A stretch of 64,000 bases of DNA from Sabulicella glaciei (GTDB lineage Bacteria; Pseudomonadota; Alphaproteobacteria; Acetobacterales; Acetobacteraceae): NCBI RefSeq assembly GCF_026183895.1, contig NZ_JAPFQI010000003.1, positions 124,001-188,000 of the forward strand, given 5' to 3'. Below, one piece after another: positions 42,968-52,686 of the stretch. How positions within the stretch are numbered: position 1 is the first letter of the stretch; each line of letters begins with the position of its first letter. A model generated the notes under the pieces. The model made no database searches, was not told where the DNA came from, and saw only the letters and a list, made by a program, of their open reading frames with translations. The position numbers were made by a program, and so were the translations under genes.

Positions 42968-43783
42968 TCAGCAGGGCGAGGGGACGGCTTCCAGCTCGCC
43001 CAGCGTGCCGTTCACCACGAAGTCGCCGAAATCCATCTTCAGCTCGTCGGCGACACCATTGGCGTAGTAGCGCAGGCTGACCTCGTAATCCGGCGTGCCG
43101 GCGCCTGCCTGGGCGTCGGGCGTGCGGTCGAAGAAGGCGATCCGCATCCGGACGCTGCCTTGGCTCGAAAGCGCCGGGAAGGCGGTGCTGGCCTGCGCCT
43201 CCTGCCAGGGGCCGGTCATGACCGTGGTCGTGTCCTGCGCCCCGTCGGCGCTGGTCCCGTCGAAGAGCGGCACCGCCAGGATGCGCTGCCCCGCCCGCGC
43301 GGCGGCCAGCGCCCGGATGGTGTGGATCATCGGGAAGAGCGTGCCCTGCGGCAGCGCATCCTCGCGCGGCGTCGGGTCGGCGTAGCGGACGCGGCCGCCC
43401 TCGGGCGTCGCACGCGCCTCGCCCGACACGCGGGAGGTCACGGCGCCTTCCGTCATCTGCGTGAGCGAGAAGCGGAGCGCCGAGCCGTCCTTGGCTTCCA
43501 GCGTGGAGTAGTCGGAGGAGGTTTCGACCGTGTTGCCGTCACGGTCGGTCAGCACCAGGGAGAAGCGCTGCCGGGCGGCCCAGGAATCGCAGGCATCCAC
43601 CACCTCGAACAGCATCACCCCCCGTGCCTGGGTGACGGAGGAGGTGTCGCGCGCCGTGTCCAGCGACAGGCGATAGGCGCCCCGGTGCGCCAGCATGGCC
43701 TCGTGGCCCGGCTCGGGCGCGGCCCAGGCCGGGACAGTGATGGAAAGGGCCGCGGCGGCGGCGAGGAGGGTGCGGCGCATCAT
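42968..43783 (-). CDS. eipB: EipB-family (DUF1849) cell-envelope integrity protein
   Basis: A 271-aa periplasmic protein. The signal MMRRTLLAAAAALSITVPAW ends with Ala-Ala before PEPG. The family core includes HRGAYRLSLDTARDTSSVTQ, RGVMLFEVVDACDSWA, SDYSTLEAKDG and MDFGDFVVNGTLGELE. Two Cys, 65 and the terminal residue 271 (VPSPC), match the conserved disulfide of Brucella EipB, a beta-spiral protein needed for envelope integrity. It lies 49 bases upstream of aspS on the same DNA strand but transcribed towards 42968, so the two share direction. Confidence 0.87.
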   Translation of the reverse strand: MMRRTLLAAAAALSITVPAWAAPEPGHEAMLAHRGAYRLSLDTARDTSSVTQARGVMLFEVVDACDSWAARQRFSLVLTDRDGNTVETSSDYSTLEAKDGSALRFSLTQMTEGAVTSRVSGEARATPEGGRVRYADPTPREDALPQGTLFPMIHTIRALAAARAGQRILAVPLFDGTSADGAQDTTTVMTGPWQEAQASTAFPALSSQGSVRMRIAFFDRTPDAQAGAGTPDYEVSLRYYANGVADELKMDFGDFVVNGTLGELEAVPSPC

Positions 43784-43832
43784 GGGGGGCAATCTAGGGA
43801 CTTCCCCGCCCCGCCGCACCCCATGCCGTCCC

Positions 43833-45626
43833 TTACTTTTTCGCAGGCGGCAGGACGACCTTGAGTGAAAGCTCCTTCAGCCGCGCCTCCTCCACCTCGG
43901 CCGGGGCGCCCATCATGAGATCCTCGGCCTGCTGGTTCATCGGGAAGAGGATGACCTCGCGGATGTTGGGCTCATCGGCCAGCAGCATGACGATGCGGTC
44001 GATGCCCGGCGCCGAGCCGCCATGCGGCGGGGCGCCGTAGCGGAAGGCGTTGAGCATGCCGCCGAACCGCGCCTCCACCACCTCGGCGCCGTAGCCCGCG
44101 ATCTCGAAGGCGCGGAGCATGATGTCCGGGCGATGGTTGCGGATGGCGCCGGACGACAGCTCGATGCCGTTGCAGACGATGTCGTACTGGTAGGCCTTGA
44201 TCGTCAGCGGGTCTTGCGTGTTCAGCGCCTCCAGCTCCCCTTGCGGCATGGAGAAGGGGTTGTGGCTGAAGTCGATTTGCCCCGTTTCCTCGTTCAGCTC
44301 GTACATCGGGAAGTCGGTGACCCAGCAGAAGCGATAGGCGTCCTTCTCCACCAGCCCGAGCTCGGTGCCGATGCGGGTGCGGGCCTTGCCGGCCAGCTTG
44401 GCGGCGTCCGCCTCCTTGCCCGCCGCGAAGAACACCGCGTCGCCGTCCTTCAGCCCCATCTGCTCCCGCAGCGCCAGGGCGCGCTCGGCCTCCAGGTTCT
44501 TGGCGATCGGGCCGGCGGCGGCGCCGTTCTCGAAGGTGACGTAGCCGAGGCCACCCGCCCCTTCGCCCCGCGCCCATTCATTGAGCTGGTCGAAGAAGCG
44601 GCGCGGCTGCGAACCCGCGCCCGGTGCCGGGATGGCTCGGATGACGCCGCCCGAGGCGGCGATCTTCGCGAAGAGCCCGAAGGACGACCCGGCGAAGTGC
44701 TGAGTCACGTCGGCGATGCGCAGCGGGTTCCGCAGATCCGGCTTGTCCGAGCCGAACTCCAGCATCGCCTGGTCGAAGGGGATGCGCGGGAAGGGCGCGG
44801 GGGTGACCGCGCGCCTCGTGCCGGTCCAGTCCGCGAATTCCTCGAAGACGCCGTGCAGCACCGGCTCGATGGCGGCGAACACGTCCTCCTGCGTTACAAA
44901 GCTCATCTCGAAGTCGAGCTGGTAGAACTCGCCCGGGGAGCGGTCGGCGCGGCTCGCCTCGTCACGGAAGCAGGGGGCGATCTGGAAGTAGCGGTCGAAG
45001 CCCGCGACCATGCAGAGCTGCTTGAACTGCTGCGGCGCTTGCGGCAGCGCGTAGAACTTGCCCGGATGGAGGCGCGCCGGAACCAGGAAGTCGCGCGCAC
45101 CCTCGGGGCTGGAGGCGGTCAGGATCGGTGTCTGGAACTCGGTGAAGCCCCCCTCGATCATGCGCCGCCGGATGGAGGCGATGACGGAGGAGCGCAGCAT
45201 CAGGTTGCGGTGCGGCTTCTCGCGCCGCAGGTCGAGGAAGCGGTAGCGCAGGCGGAGGTCCTCGGGAAACTCGGCCTCGCCCGCCACCTGGATGGGCAGA
45301 ACCTGCGCCTCGGACTGGACCGACAGTTCCTTCACGCGGAGCTCGATCGCGCCGGTGGGCAGGCGGTCATTCACCGTCGCGCCCTCGCGCGCCACCACCT
45401 CGCCCGTCACCGTGACGACGCTCTCGGGCCGCAGCCGGTCGGCGGCGGCGAAGACCGGCGAGCCAGCCGGGACGACGCATTGCGTGACGCCATGGTGGTC
45501 GCGCAGGTCGATGAACAGCAGCCCGCCATGGTCGCGCTTGCGGTGCACCCAGCCGGACAGGCGGGCGGTCGTGCCGGCATCGGCGGCACGGAGCTGGGCG
45601 CAATGGTGGGTGCGGTAGGCGTGCAT
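43833..45626 (-). CDS. aspS: Aspartyl-tRNA synthetase
   Basis: A 597-aa class II synthetase with an OB-fold anticodon domain ([20 protein letters not shown]), motif 2 [20 protein letters not shown], the bacterial insertion domain, and motif 3 in [13 protein letters not shown]. It charges tRNA-Asp, and in alphaproteobacteria often tRNA-Asn too, which cannot be judged from the sequence alone. ATG 45626 is preceded by GAGGA. It is divergent from rnd with 98 bp between starts. Confidence 0.97.
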   Translation of the reverse strand: MHAYRTHHCAQLRAADAGTTARLSGWVHRKRDHGGLLFIDLRDHHGVTQCVVPAGSPVFAAADRLRPESVVTVTGEVVAREGATVNDRLPTGAIELRVKELSVQSEAQVLPIQVAGEAEFPEDLRLRYRFLDLRREKPHRNLMLRSSVIASIRRRMIEGGFTEFQTPILTASSPEGARDFLVPARLHPGKFYALPQAPQQFKQLCMVAGFDRYFQIAPCFRDEASRADRSPGEFYQLDFEMSFVTQEDVFAAIEPVLHGVFEEFADWTGTRRAVTPAPFPRIPFDQAMLEFGSDKPDLRNPLRIADVTQHFAGSSFGLFAKIAASGGVIRAIPAPGAGSQPRRFFDQLNEWARGEGAGGLGYVTFENGAAAGPIAKNLEAERALALREQMGLKDGDAVFFAAGKEADAAKLAGKARTRIGTELGLVEKDAYRFCWVTDFPMYELNEETGQIDFSHNPFSMPQGELEALNTQDPLTIKAYQYDIVCNGIELSSGAIRNHRPDIMLRAFEIAGYGAEVVEARFGGMLNAFRYGAPPHGGSAPGIDRIVMLLADEPNIREVILFPMNQQAEDLMMGAPAEVEEARLKELSLKVVLPPAKK

Positions 45627-45724
45627 CGGGCGTCCTCGGAAACGGCCCCGCATAGGGAGGCCAGGGGAGCGCCTGTCAAGGTGCGGCCTTGCATGGCCGG
45701 GGATTGCTGCCAAAAGGGGCGGCG

Positions 45725-46879
45725 ATGACCCGCCTGATCACCGATGCGGCCGAGCTGGCCGCCCTGTGCGAGCGCCTGCGCGCCGAGCCCTTCGTCACCG
45801 TGGACACCGAGTTCATGCGCGAACGGACCTACTACCCCGAGCTCTGCGTCGTGCAGCTGGCCGGGGAAACGGAGGTCGCCGTCGTGGACGCCCAGGCGGA
45901 GGGCATGGACCTCGCCCCCCTGGGCGACCTGCTGGCCGACCCGGCGGTGATCAAGGTCTTCCACGCCGCGCGGCAGGACGTGGAGATCTTCCTGCTGCGC
46001 TTCGGCGCCGTCCCCGCGCCGATCTTCGACACGCAGATCGCCGCCATGGTGGCCGGGTTCGGCGACCAGGCCAGCTATGACAGCCTGGTCCGGTCCCTGG
46101 CTGGGCAGTCCATCGACAAGGCGCACCGCTTCTCCGACTGGTCGGCGCGTCCGCTTTCCGAGGCGCAGATCGCCTATGCCGCGGCCGACGTGACGCATCT
46201 GCGCGTGGTCTACCGCAAGCTGCGGGAGAAGCTCCTGGCCGAGGGGCGGCTCGACTGGGTGGCGCAGGAGATGGACGCGCTGCTCGACCCCAAGGGCTAC
46301 GTGACCGAGCCGGAGGAGGCCTGGGAGCGCCTGCGGCCCAAGTCCAACAATCGCCGCTTCCTGGCCGTTCTGCGCGCCGCCGCCTCCTGGCGCGAGGCCG
46401 AGGCGCAGCGCATCGACATTCCGCGCGGACGGCTGGTGAAGGATGAATCCCTGGCAGAGGTGGCGGCCAGCGCCCCGGAGACGCCGGACCAACTGGCCCG
46501 CATCCGTGGCGTCAGCGAGGGCTTCGCGCGCGGCAAGTCCGGCGGCGGGCTGCTCGCCGCCATCGCCGCCGCGAAGCGCCTGCCCGAAGGGGAATTGCCC
46601 ACGCCGCTGGAAGCACGGCGCGGCGCCGGGGCCTCGCCCGCGCTGGTGGCGCTGCTGAAGGTGCTGCTGGCGGCGGCCAGCGAGGCGCACAACGTCGCCC
46701 CGCGCCTCCTTGCCGACACGGAGGATCTGGAGCGCCTGGCCTCGGAATCCGAACCCGATCTGCGCTGCCTGTCCGGCTGGCGCCGCGAGGTGTTCGGCGA
46801 GGATGCGCTGGCGCTGAAATCCGGCAAGCTGGCCCTGGGCGTGGCGGGGCGGCGGGTGCGGCTGATCCGGACCGCCTGA
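45725..46879 (+). CDS. rnd: Ribonuclease D
   Basis: A 384-aa 3'-5' exoribonuclease that trims tRNA ends. DEDDy residues are in TVDTEFMRE (about 27-29), [11 protein letters not shown] and [13 protein letters not shown] domains follow, with [20 protein letters not shown] and a second, weaker copy to about residue 340. The ATG at 45725 is used; an upstream in-frame ATG would add 12 residues with no family character. Its stop lies three bases from the stop of the converging rppH. Confidence 0.95.
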   Translation: MTRLITDAAELAALCERLRAEPFVTVDTEFMRERTYYPELCVVQLAGETEVAVVDAQAEGMDLAPLGDLLADPAVIKVFHAARQDVEIFLLRFGAVPAPIFDTQIAAMVAGFGDQASYDSLVRSLAGQSIDKAHRFSDWSARPLSEAQIAYAAADVTHLRVVYRKLREKLLAEGRLDWVAQEMDALLDPKGYVTEPEEAWERLRPKSNNRRFLAVLRAAASWREAEAQRIDIPRGRLVKDESLAEVAASAPETPDQLARIRGVSEGFARGKSGGGLLAAIAAAKRLPEGELPTPLEARRGAGASPALVALLKVLLAAASEAHNVAPRLLADTEDLERLASESEPDLRCLSGWRREVFGEDALALKSGKLALGVAGRRVRLIRTA

Positions 46880-46882
46880 ACC

Positions 46883-47365
46883 TCACCCGGCGAAGCGCGC
46901 GAAATCCTGGGCCAAGCGCTCGTAGATCGCGCGCTTGAAGGGGACGGCCATGGCGGGCAGGTCGGCCAGCGCCGCCCAGCGCCAGGCGTCGAATTCAGGA
47001 TGCGGGTCGAGGTCCAGCCGGATCTCGGCATCCGTGCCCAAGAAGCGCAGGGCGAACCATTTCTGCTTCTGCCCGCGATACCGCCCGCCCAGCGCCACGC
47101 CGATCAGCTCGGTCGGCAGGTCGTAGTGCAGCCATTCCGGGTGCTCGGCCAGGATCTCGGCATTGCGGGTGCCGATCTCCTCCTCCATCTCGCGCAGGAC
47201 GGCCACGGCGGGGTCCTCGCCCTCGTCCATGCCGCCCTGGGGAAGCTGCCAGCCCCCGGCCGCGCCCTCGGCATTGGGCATGTCGGCGCGGCGGGCCACG
47301 AGCACCTGGCCTTCGCGGTTGAACAGCAGGGCGCCCACGTTGGGGCGGTAGGGAAGCGCACTCAT
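46883..47365 (-). CDS. rppH: RNA pyrophosphohydrolase RppH
   Basis: A 160-aa Nudix enzyme. The Nudix box GGMDEGEDPAVAVLREMEEE lies near residues 44-65, and the RppH-type flanks are YRPNVGALLFNREGQVLVAR, GWQLPQ and the C-terminal YRGQKQKWFALRF. It converts 5'-triphosphate RNA to monophosphate and so triggers decay. Its start overlaps the stop of the polysaccharide-deacetylase-like gene by four bases (ATGA), the last link of the four-gene leftward cluster. Confidence 0.93.
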   Translation of the reverse strand: MSALPYRPNVGALLFNREGQVLVARRADMPNAEGAAGGWQLPQGGMDEGEDPAVAVLREMEEEIGTRNAEILAEHPEWLHYDLPTELIGVALGGRYRGQKQKWFALRFLGTDAEIRLDLDPHPEFDAWRWAALADLPAMAVPFKRAIYERLAQDFARFAG

Positions 47366-48384
47366 CGCGGAGCTCCGGGCGGAGGGAGGCGGACCAGGGC
47401 GGAAGGCGGGGCCAGGACGAGGCCGCGGCTTTCCAGCCCGCCCGCCCAGCCGGCGATCACCTGCACCGCGACCGGCGAGGCATCGCCCACATAGCCCAGC
47501 GCCGCGCCGCGCTCGCGCGCGAGGCGCTCCAGCGCGGCGAGATTCGCCTCGATCTGCGGCCGGGTCGCCGGTTCGTCCACCACCAGGTCGATGCTGCGGC
47601 CCGGGGCACGCGCGGGTGCGGCGGCGCCGGGCCGGGCGTCGAAGAACAGGAGGCCGCGCCCGGCCAGCGCCGCCTGCACCGCACCGAAGGGCTCGGCCAG
47701 GGCGGCGAAGCGCTCGCCGCGCATCGGGCCCAGCGCGCCGACCACCCCGACATGGCCGGGATAGCGCGCGAGCAGCCACTCGAGGCGGGACAGGTTCTCG
47801 CCGAGCGGCAGACCGGAAAGCAGGCCGCGATCGCCCGGGTCGCTCATCATCGGAAAGCCGGCGGATTCCATGGGCAGGGCCAGCAGGGTCTCGAAGCCGC
47901 GCTCGCGGGCGCGGTCGATCAACGGCTCCACGAAGCGGGAATAAGGGCTGAAGGCCAAGGCCACGGCGGGCGGCAGGGCAACGATGGCCTGTTCGGTCAG
48001 GCTGGCATTCATGCCCAGCCCGCCGATGACCAACGCGACGCGGGGCCGGCGGTCTCCTCCATCGAAGGGGCGCGCATAGGCCCGCATGGGCGCGCGCCCA
48101 TCCGGGGCGATGCGCGGCAGCGGCCCATCGGGCGAGGGCTCCACCAGCGCCGGGTCCACATGCGGCGAAAGGGAACCCGGCGGGATGCTGGCGGGTGCGG
48201 CCGGCTCGGGTGCGGGCCGGGCTGGTGCTGCCTCAGCCTCGGAAGCGGCCTCCGCGACCGGGGTTGGCGGTGGGGTAGGCGGACCGAGCCAAGCAAGCGT
48301 CGCGGCCGTGAGTGCGAGCGCCAGCAGCACGACCCCCCAGAACCCGGCCAGCGCGCGCCAGCCGGGCGACCCCCCTTCCCCCAT
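47362..48384 (-). CDS. Divergent polysaccharide deacetylase family protein
   Basis: A 340-aa protein with one N-terminal membrane helix (ALAGFWGVVLLALALTAATL), a Pro/Ala/Glu-rich linker to about residue 110, and a C-terminal PF04748 domain starting RVALVIGGLGMNASLTEQAI. Later segments are LALPMESAGFPMMSDPGDRG, LPLGENLSRLEWLLARYPGH and FFDARPG. It is probably anchored in the inner membrane and acts on envelope glycan. Its gene lies between ctpA (nine bases) and rppH (four-base overlap), an order common in alphaproteobacteria. Confidence 0.88.
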   Translation of the reverse strand: MGEGGSPGWRALAGFWGVVLLALALTAATLAWLGPPTPPPTPVAEAASEAEAAPARPAPEPAAPASIPPGSLSPHVDPALVEPSPDGPLPRIAPDGRAPMRAYARPFDGGDRRPRVALVIGGLGMNASLTEQAIVALPPAVALAFSPYSRFVEPLIDRARERGFETLLALPMESAGFPMMSDPGDRGLLSGLPLGENLSRLEWLLARYPGHVGVVGALGPMRGERFAALAEPFGAVQAALAGRGLLFFDARPGAAAPARAPGRSIDLVVDEPATRPQIEANLAALERLARERGAALGYVGDASPVAVQVIAGWAGGLESRGLVLAPPSALVRLPPPGAPR

Positions 48385-48393
48385 GCGGCGTGC

Positions 48394-49785
48394 TTAGCGC
48401 TGGGCGCGGCGCTGCGGGGCGGGCCCCAAGGAGCGGGCCAGCACCAGCGCCTGCTGAAGTTGGAAGTCCGTCTCCGGCTTGGTGGGGTCGAGGGAGGGGA
48501 AGCCCTCGGGCGGCTGGCGCTGGATGCGGTCGAGCGTGGCCTGCGGCAGGTTCATCGGCGGCGGCGGCGGCGGCGGCGCGGCCTGGGTGGCGTTGCTGCC
48601 CTCGTTTCGCAGGGCGCGGCGCAGGTCCTGCTCGCGGTCGCGCTCGCGCTGCGCGCTGGCCTGCTGCGAGTTGTCCTGGCGCGAGGACTGGACCTCGATG
48701 TCCGGCTCGATCCCCGTCGCCTGGATGGAGCGGCCGGAAGGCGTGTAGTAGCGCGCCGTGGTCAGCCGGATCGCTCCGTTGCCCGAGCCCAGCGGGATCA
48801 CGGTCTGCACCGAGCCCTTGCCGAAGGAACGCGTGCCCATGACGATCGCGCGGCGATGGTCCTGCAGCGCGCCGGCCACGATCTCGGAGGCGGAGGCGGA
48901 GCCGCCATTGATCAGCACCACCAGCGGGATGCCGCCCGTGATGTCGCCCGAGCGCGCGTTCCAGCGCTGCGCGTCCTCGTTGCGGCGGGCGCGGGTGGAA
49001 ACGATCTCGCCCTGGTCGAGCAGGTCGTCCGTCACCTGCACCGCCTGGTCCAGCAGGCCGCCCGGGTTGTTGCGCAGGTCGAGGACGATGGAGCGGAGGT
49101 TGGTACCGGCCTGATTCCGCAACGTCTGCACGGCGCGGCGCAGGTTGGTCTCGGTCTGCTCGTTGAAGGAGGTGACGCGGATATAGCCGACGTCGTTGCC
49201 CTCCATGCGGAAGCGCACGATCTGCGGCCGGATCACGTCGCGCGTGATGGCGAGTTCCAACGGGCGCGCCTCGCCCTCGCGGCGGACGGTGATGCGGATG
49301 GAGGTGCCGCGCTCGCCGCGCATCTGCTCCACCGCCTCCTGCAGGGTCAGGCCCTGGGTGGTGTTGCCGTTCAGATGGGTGATCATGTCGCCGGGGCGGA
49401 TGCCGGCGCGGGCGGCCGGCGTTTCGTCGATTGGCGAGATCACGCGGATGTAGCCGCCTTCCTGCGTCACCTCGATGCCGAGGCCGCCGAACTCGCCGCG
49501 CGTCTGCACGCGCATGTCCTCGAAGTTGCGGGGCGAAAGGTAGGAGGAATGCGGGTCCAGGCCGGACAGCATCCCGTTCAGCGCATTCTCGACCAGCTCG
49601 CGGTCGCGCACGGTCTCGACGTATTCGGCGCGGACGCGGCCGAACACGTCGCCGAACAAAGAAAGGAGGCGATACGTTTCCGCGCGGCTCCCTTCCTGTG
49701 CCACCGCGCCGACCATGGGTCCGGCGACGATGCCGGCGGCGAACGCCCCAGCGACCGCGAAGGTGACTCCCAGCTTGGACTTCAT
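48394..49785 (-). CDS. ctpA: C-terminal processing peptidase, S41 family (CtpA)
   Basis: A 463-aa periplasmic protease. The signal MKSKLGVTFAVAGAFAAGIV is followed by the N-terminal helix bundle, a PDZ domain (GGLGIEVTQEGGYIRVISPI), and the Ser/Lys catalytic pair in GGSASASEIVAGAL (about 296) and RSFGKGSVQTV (about 321). A polyproline stretch APPPPPPPPMN lies near the C-terminus. CtpA trims or degrades envelope enzymes, often those controlled by EnvC/NlpI-type partners. The envC-like gene is immediately upstream. Confidence 0.93.
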   Translation of the reverse strand: MKSKLGVTFAVAGAFAAGIVAGPMVGAVAQEGSRAETYRLLSLFGDVFGRVRAEYVETVRDRELVENALNGMLSGLDPHSSYLSPRNFEDMRVQTRGEFGGLGIEVTQEGGYIRVISPIDETPAARAGIRPGDMITHLNGNTTQGLTLQEAVEQMRGERGTSIRITVRREGEARPLELAITRDVIRPQIVRFRMEGNDVGYIRVTSFNEQTETNLRRAVQTLRNQAGTNLRSIVLDLRNNPGGLLDQAVQVTDDLLDQGEIVSTRARRNEDAQRWNARSGDITGGIPLVVLINGGSASASEIVAGALQDHRRAIVMGTRSFGKGSVQTVIPLGSGNGAIRLTTARYYTPSGRSIQATGIEPDIEVQSSRQDNSQQASAQRERDREQDLRRALRNEGSNATQAAPPPPPPPMNLPQATLDRIQRQPPEGFPSLDPTKPETDFQLQQALVLARSLGPAPQRRAQR

Positions 49786-49938
49786 GCGCACTGCCTTCAC
49801 CCCGGAGCCCGGCTTGCCGGGCAAATATGCCGCATCATAGCCCTCTCCGCATCGGCGGGGGAACGGCGGAAAACCCGTATGTAGGCCGAATCCTCGCGCC
49901 GGCCACTCTTTCCAAAGCGTGAAGCTCGGAGATTCGTC

Positions 49939-51117
49939 TCAGCCGCCCCGCAGGAAGGGGCGCGGGTCCACCGCCTCGCCCCGCCGGCGCAGCTCGACAT
50001 AAAGAGTCGGGCGGCCCTCCCGCGCCATCACCCCCACTGGCTCGCCGGAGCGGATGCGGCGGCCCATTGCCACGTCCAGCCGCTCCATCCCGGCCAGGAC
50101 GACGTGCAACCCGCCCCCGCAATCCACGATCACCAGCCGCCCGAAGGAGCGGAACGGCCCGGCAAAGGCGACCGGCCCGCCGCAGGGCGAGGTGACGCGG
50201 GCGCCGGGGGGCGTGGAATAGGTCAGGCCGCGCGCCGGCCCTCCATCGCCGGGCGCCGCGAAGGCGCGAACCAGCGTCCCGGCCACCGGGGCACCGCCGG
50301 TGGCGGGGGCCGGCTCCGGCTCGCTGGCCGGCGCGGAGGGCTGGGGGGCGGGTGGCGGAGTCCGGGCGGCCCGCCGGGCGCGGGCCTCCGCCTGCGCGCG
50401 CCGGCGCTCCTCGGCCGCGCGCTGCCGCTCGATCCGGGCCAGCGCCTCCTCGATGGAGCGAGCGCGGGCGATTTCCGTTTCGGCGCGGGCGAGGGCCACA
50501 CGTTCCGCAGCGGTGCGTGCCCGGAACTGGGCCCGCGCCGCCTCGATCTGCCGGTCCAGCGCGGCGGAGGCGTCACGCGCCGCCGCCCGCGCCGCCTCCA
50601 GCCGCTCCCGCTCCCGCGCGCCCGATGCCGCCTCGCGCGCCGCCCGGGTTTCCGCCTCGCCCAGCCGGGCGGAAAGCGAGGTCGCCTCGGCCAGCATGCC
50701 GCGCAGCGCGACCAAGGAAAGCGCGACATCGCCCGGCGGCAGGGGCGCGGCGAGCAGCAGCGGCGCGGGCTCGGCCGCGAGGCGCAGCAGCGGCGGCAGG
50801 AGCGGCTCCAGCTCCCGTGCCAGCTTGGCGCCGTCCTGCCGCGCATCGGCCTCCGCCGCCTCGGCCGCGCCAACGCGCTCGCTCGCCGCCAGCACCTCGG
50901 CCTCCAGCGATTGCAGGCGGGCGGCGGCGGCCGTGCGCTCGGCGGCGAGACGCTCGGCCAGGAGTTCGGCGGCGCGGGCCAGGTCGCCTTCGCGCGCGGC
51001 CGCCTCCCGCGCGGCCTCGGCGGCGCGGCGCGCGGCCTCTGCGTCCCCCTGCGCGTGTGCGGGCGCGGCGAGGAGGAGCGGCACGAGAAGAAGGACCCAT
51101 GGCGTCACGGGGCGCAC
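49939..51117 (-). CDS. EnvC-like murein hydrolase activator with degenerate LytM domain
   Basis: A 392-aa periplasmic protein. The signal is VRPVTPWVLLLVPLLLAAPA cut before QGDA, and a long Ala/Arg/Glu-rich coiled coil runs to about residue 265. A C-terminal LytM/M23 domain has FGRLVIVDCGGGLHVVLAGM and TLYVELRRRGEAVDPRPFL. The zinc ligands HxxxD and HxH of active peptidases are missing, as in E. coli EnvC, so it should activate amidases rather than cut peptidoglycan. I chose GTG 51117, which gives the signal; an ATG at 51198 would overlap the divergent gene. No good ribosome site was seen. Confidence 0.87.
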   Translation of the reverse strand: MRPVTPWVLLLVPLLLAAPAHAQGDAEAARRAAEAAREAAAREGDLARAAELLAERLAAERTAAAARLQSLEAEVLAASERVGAAEAAEADARQDGAKLARELEPLLPPLLRLAAEPAPLLLAAPLPPGDVALSLVALRGMLAEATSLSARLGEAETRAAREAASGARERERLEAARAAARDASAALDRQIEAARAQFRARTAAERVALARAETEIARARSIEEALARIERQRAAEERRRAQAEARARRAARTPPPAPQPSAPASEPEPAPATGGAPVAGTLVRAFAAPGDGGPARGLTYSTPPGARVTSPCGGPVAFAGPFRSFGRLVIVDCGGGLHVVLAGMERLDVAMGRRIRSGEPVGVMAREGRPTLYVELRRRGEAVDPRPFLRGG

Positions 51118-51196
51118 CGAATCACGGATGGCGCCGGGCTGCCAGACTGGACAGGCCCTGCCATAAGGTCCGGAGTTGGGACGGAAGGGAGAGCTC

Positions 51197-51850
51197 ATGG
51201 CCGCAAACCGCCTTTACCTGGGGACGCGCCGCTATTCCTCCTGGTCGCTGCGCGGCTGGCTCGCCGTGCGGATGGCGGGGCTGGAGGTGGAGGAGGTGGT
51301 GATCCCCCTCGCCGGCGGCTCCACCCCCGCGGTCAAGCGCGCCGCGCCCAGCGGGACGGTGCCTTACCTGGAACATGATGGGCTTCGCATCTGGGACTCG
51401 CTCGCGATCGGCGAGTATTGCGCCGAGATCGCGCCGGGACTGTGGCCCGCCGAGCGCGGGCGCCGCGCCTGGGCGCGCGCCGTGGCGGCGGAGATGCATT
51501 CGGGCTTCCGCGAATTGCGCATCGCCATGCCGATGAACCTGGGCGGGCATTTCCCCGGGCGCGGCCGCACCGAGGGGAGCCTCGCCGACATCGCGCGGAT
51601 CGAGGCGGTCTGGGCGGAATGCCTCGCCACGCATGGCGGCCCCTTCCTGTTCGGCGAGGATTTCACCCTGGCCGATGCCTTCTACGCCCCGGTCTGCGCC
51701 AGATTCATCACCTGGGAGGCGGAGCTTTCCGCCACCAGCCGCGCCTACATCGCCGCGGTGCGGGCGCATCCCCTGGTGGACCAATGGTACCGCGACGCCC
51801 TGGCGGAGCCGCCGGAATGGCGCCTGCCCAAATACGAGGATCCCGCATGA
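51197..51850 (+). CDS. Glutathione S-transferase family protein
   Basis: A 217-aa GST. The thioredoxin-like N-terminus is LYLGTRRYSSWSLRGWLAVR, with Ser-Ser-Trp-Ser in the active-site position, then SGTVPYLEHDGLRIWDSLAI with the cis-Pro and Ser that bind glutathione. The C-terminal helical domain has the FGEDFTLADAFYAPV capping motif. The substrate is unknown. GGAAGGGAGAG precedes ATG 51197. Its stop overlaps the start of the VOC gene by four bases. Confidence 0.9.
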   Translation: MAANRLYLGTRRYSSWSLRGWLAVRMAGLEVEEVVIPLAGGSTPAVKRAAPSGTVPYLEHDGLRIWDSLAIGEYCAEIAPGLWPAERGRRAWARAVAAEMHSGFRELRIAMPMNLGGHFPGRGRTEGSLADIARIEAVWAECLATHGGPFLFGEDFTLADAFYAPVCARFITWEAELSATSRAYIAAVRAHPLVDQWYRDALAEPPEWRLPKYEDPA

Positions 51851-52686
51851 GCGCCATCTCCCTCGACCATGTCGGCGTCTGCGCGCGCGACCCCGGCCCG
51901 CTCCACGCCGCCATGGAGCGGCTGGGCTTCACCCTGACCCCCGTGGCGCGCCAGTCGGGCGGCAATCCGCCCGTGCCCCTCGCCACCGGCAATCGCTGCG
52001 CCTTCCTGCGCGAGGGCTACCTGGAGTTCCTGGCGATCTTCGAGCCGGGCCTGCCCGATAACGGCCTGTCGCGCTTCCTCGACCGCTACGAGGGGATGCA
52101 CATCCTCGCGCTCGGGATGGAGGACACAGAGGGCAACCTCCGGCGCCTGCGCGCGGCCGGGCTGGACATCCCCGGCGTCGCGCATCTCCAGCGCCCCTGC
52201 GACGACCCGGAGGGCCGGCTGGCGAAGTTCGAGCGCCTGCCCTTCCCCGACGCGCCGGAGGGCCGCGTCCAGCTGATCCGCCACCTGACGCCCGAGCTGC
52301 TGTGGCAGGAGCGCTGGCTGGATCACCCGAACAAGGCCGTGGCGCTGGACGAGTGCTTCCTCGTCTCCGCCGAGCCGATGGAAAGCGCGGCGCGGCTGTC
52401 GCACCTCGCCGGGCTGCCGTTGGAGCCGCGCCCGGGCGGCGGGCTGCTCCTGCGCCTGCGGCAGGGCCGCGTCTCGATCCTGTCGCCGGAAGAAGGCGCC
52501 GCCGCCCTGCCGGGCGTGGTGCCGCCGGATCTGCCCTTCCTCGCCGGCTTCGCGGTGCGGACGGGGGACGGCAACGCCTCGGTGCGGCGCCTGCTGGGCG
52601 GGATCGGCCTGCGCGAGATGCCCGATGGCGCGCTCCTGGTCCCGCCCGAGGCGGCGGGCGGCGCGGCGCTGGTCTTCCGACCGTGA
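51847..52686 (+). CDS. VOC superfamily (glyoxalase-like) protein
   Basis: A 279-aa protein. It starts ISLDHVGVCARDPGPLHAAM, the glyoxalase-like beta-alpha-beta unit, and GYLEFLAIFEPGLPDN is the second strand with the metal-type Glu. A weaker second half (AVALDECFLVSAEPMESAAR and GLPLEPRPGGGLLLRLRQGR) suggests an internal duplication. Members act as dioxygenases, lyases or detoxifying enzymes; the function here is unknown. Both ends overlap neighbours (ATGA at the start, TGATG at the end). Confidence 0.82.
   Translation: MSAISLDHVGVCARDPGPLHAAMERLGFTLTPVARQSGGNPPVPLATGNRCAFLREGYLEFLAIFEPGLPDNGLSRFLDRYEGMHILALGMEDTEGNLRRLRAAGLDIPGVAHLQRPCDDPEGRLAKFERLPFPDAPEGRVQLIRHLTPELLWQERWLDHPNKAVALDECFLVSAEPMESAARLSHLAGLPLEPRPGGGLLLRLRQGRVSILSPEEGAAALPGVVPPDLPFLAGFAVRTGDGNASVRRLLGGIGLREMPDGALLVPPEAAGGAALVFRP

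Noticed and set aside
44022-45728. A 568-codon plus-strand frame opposite aspS
   Set aside because: aspS is complete and unmistakable; the frame is antisense with biased composition.
51118-51198. ATG 51198 as the start of the EnvC-like gene
   Set aside because: It would overlap the divergent GST start and bury the signal peptide; GTG 51117 gives a proper signal.
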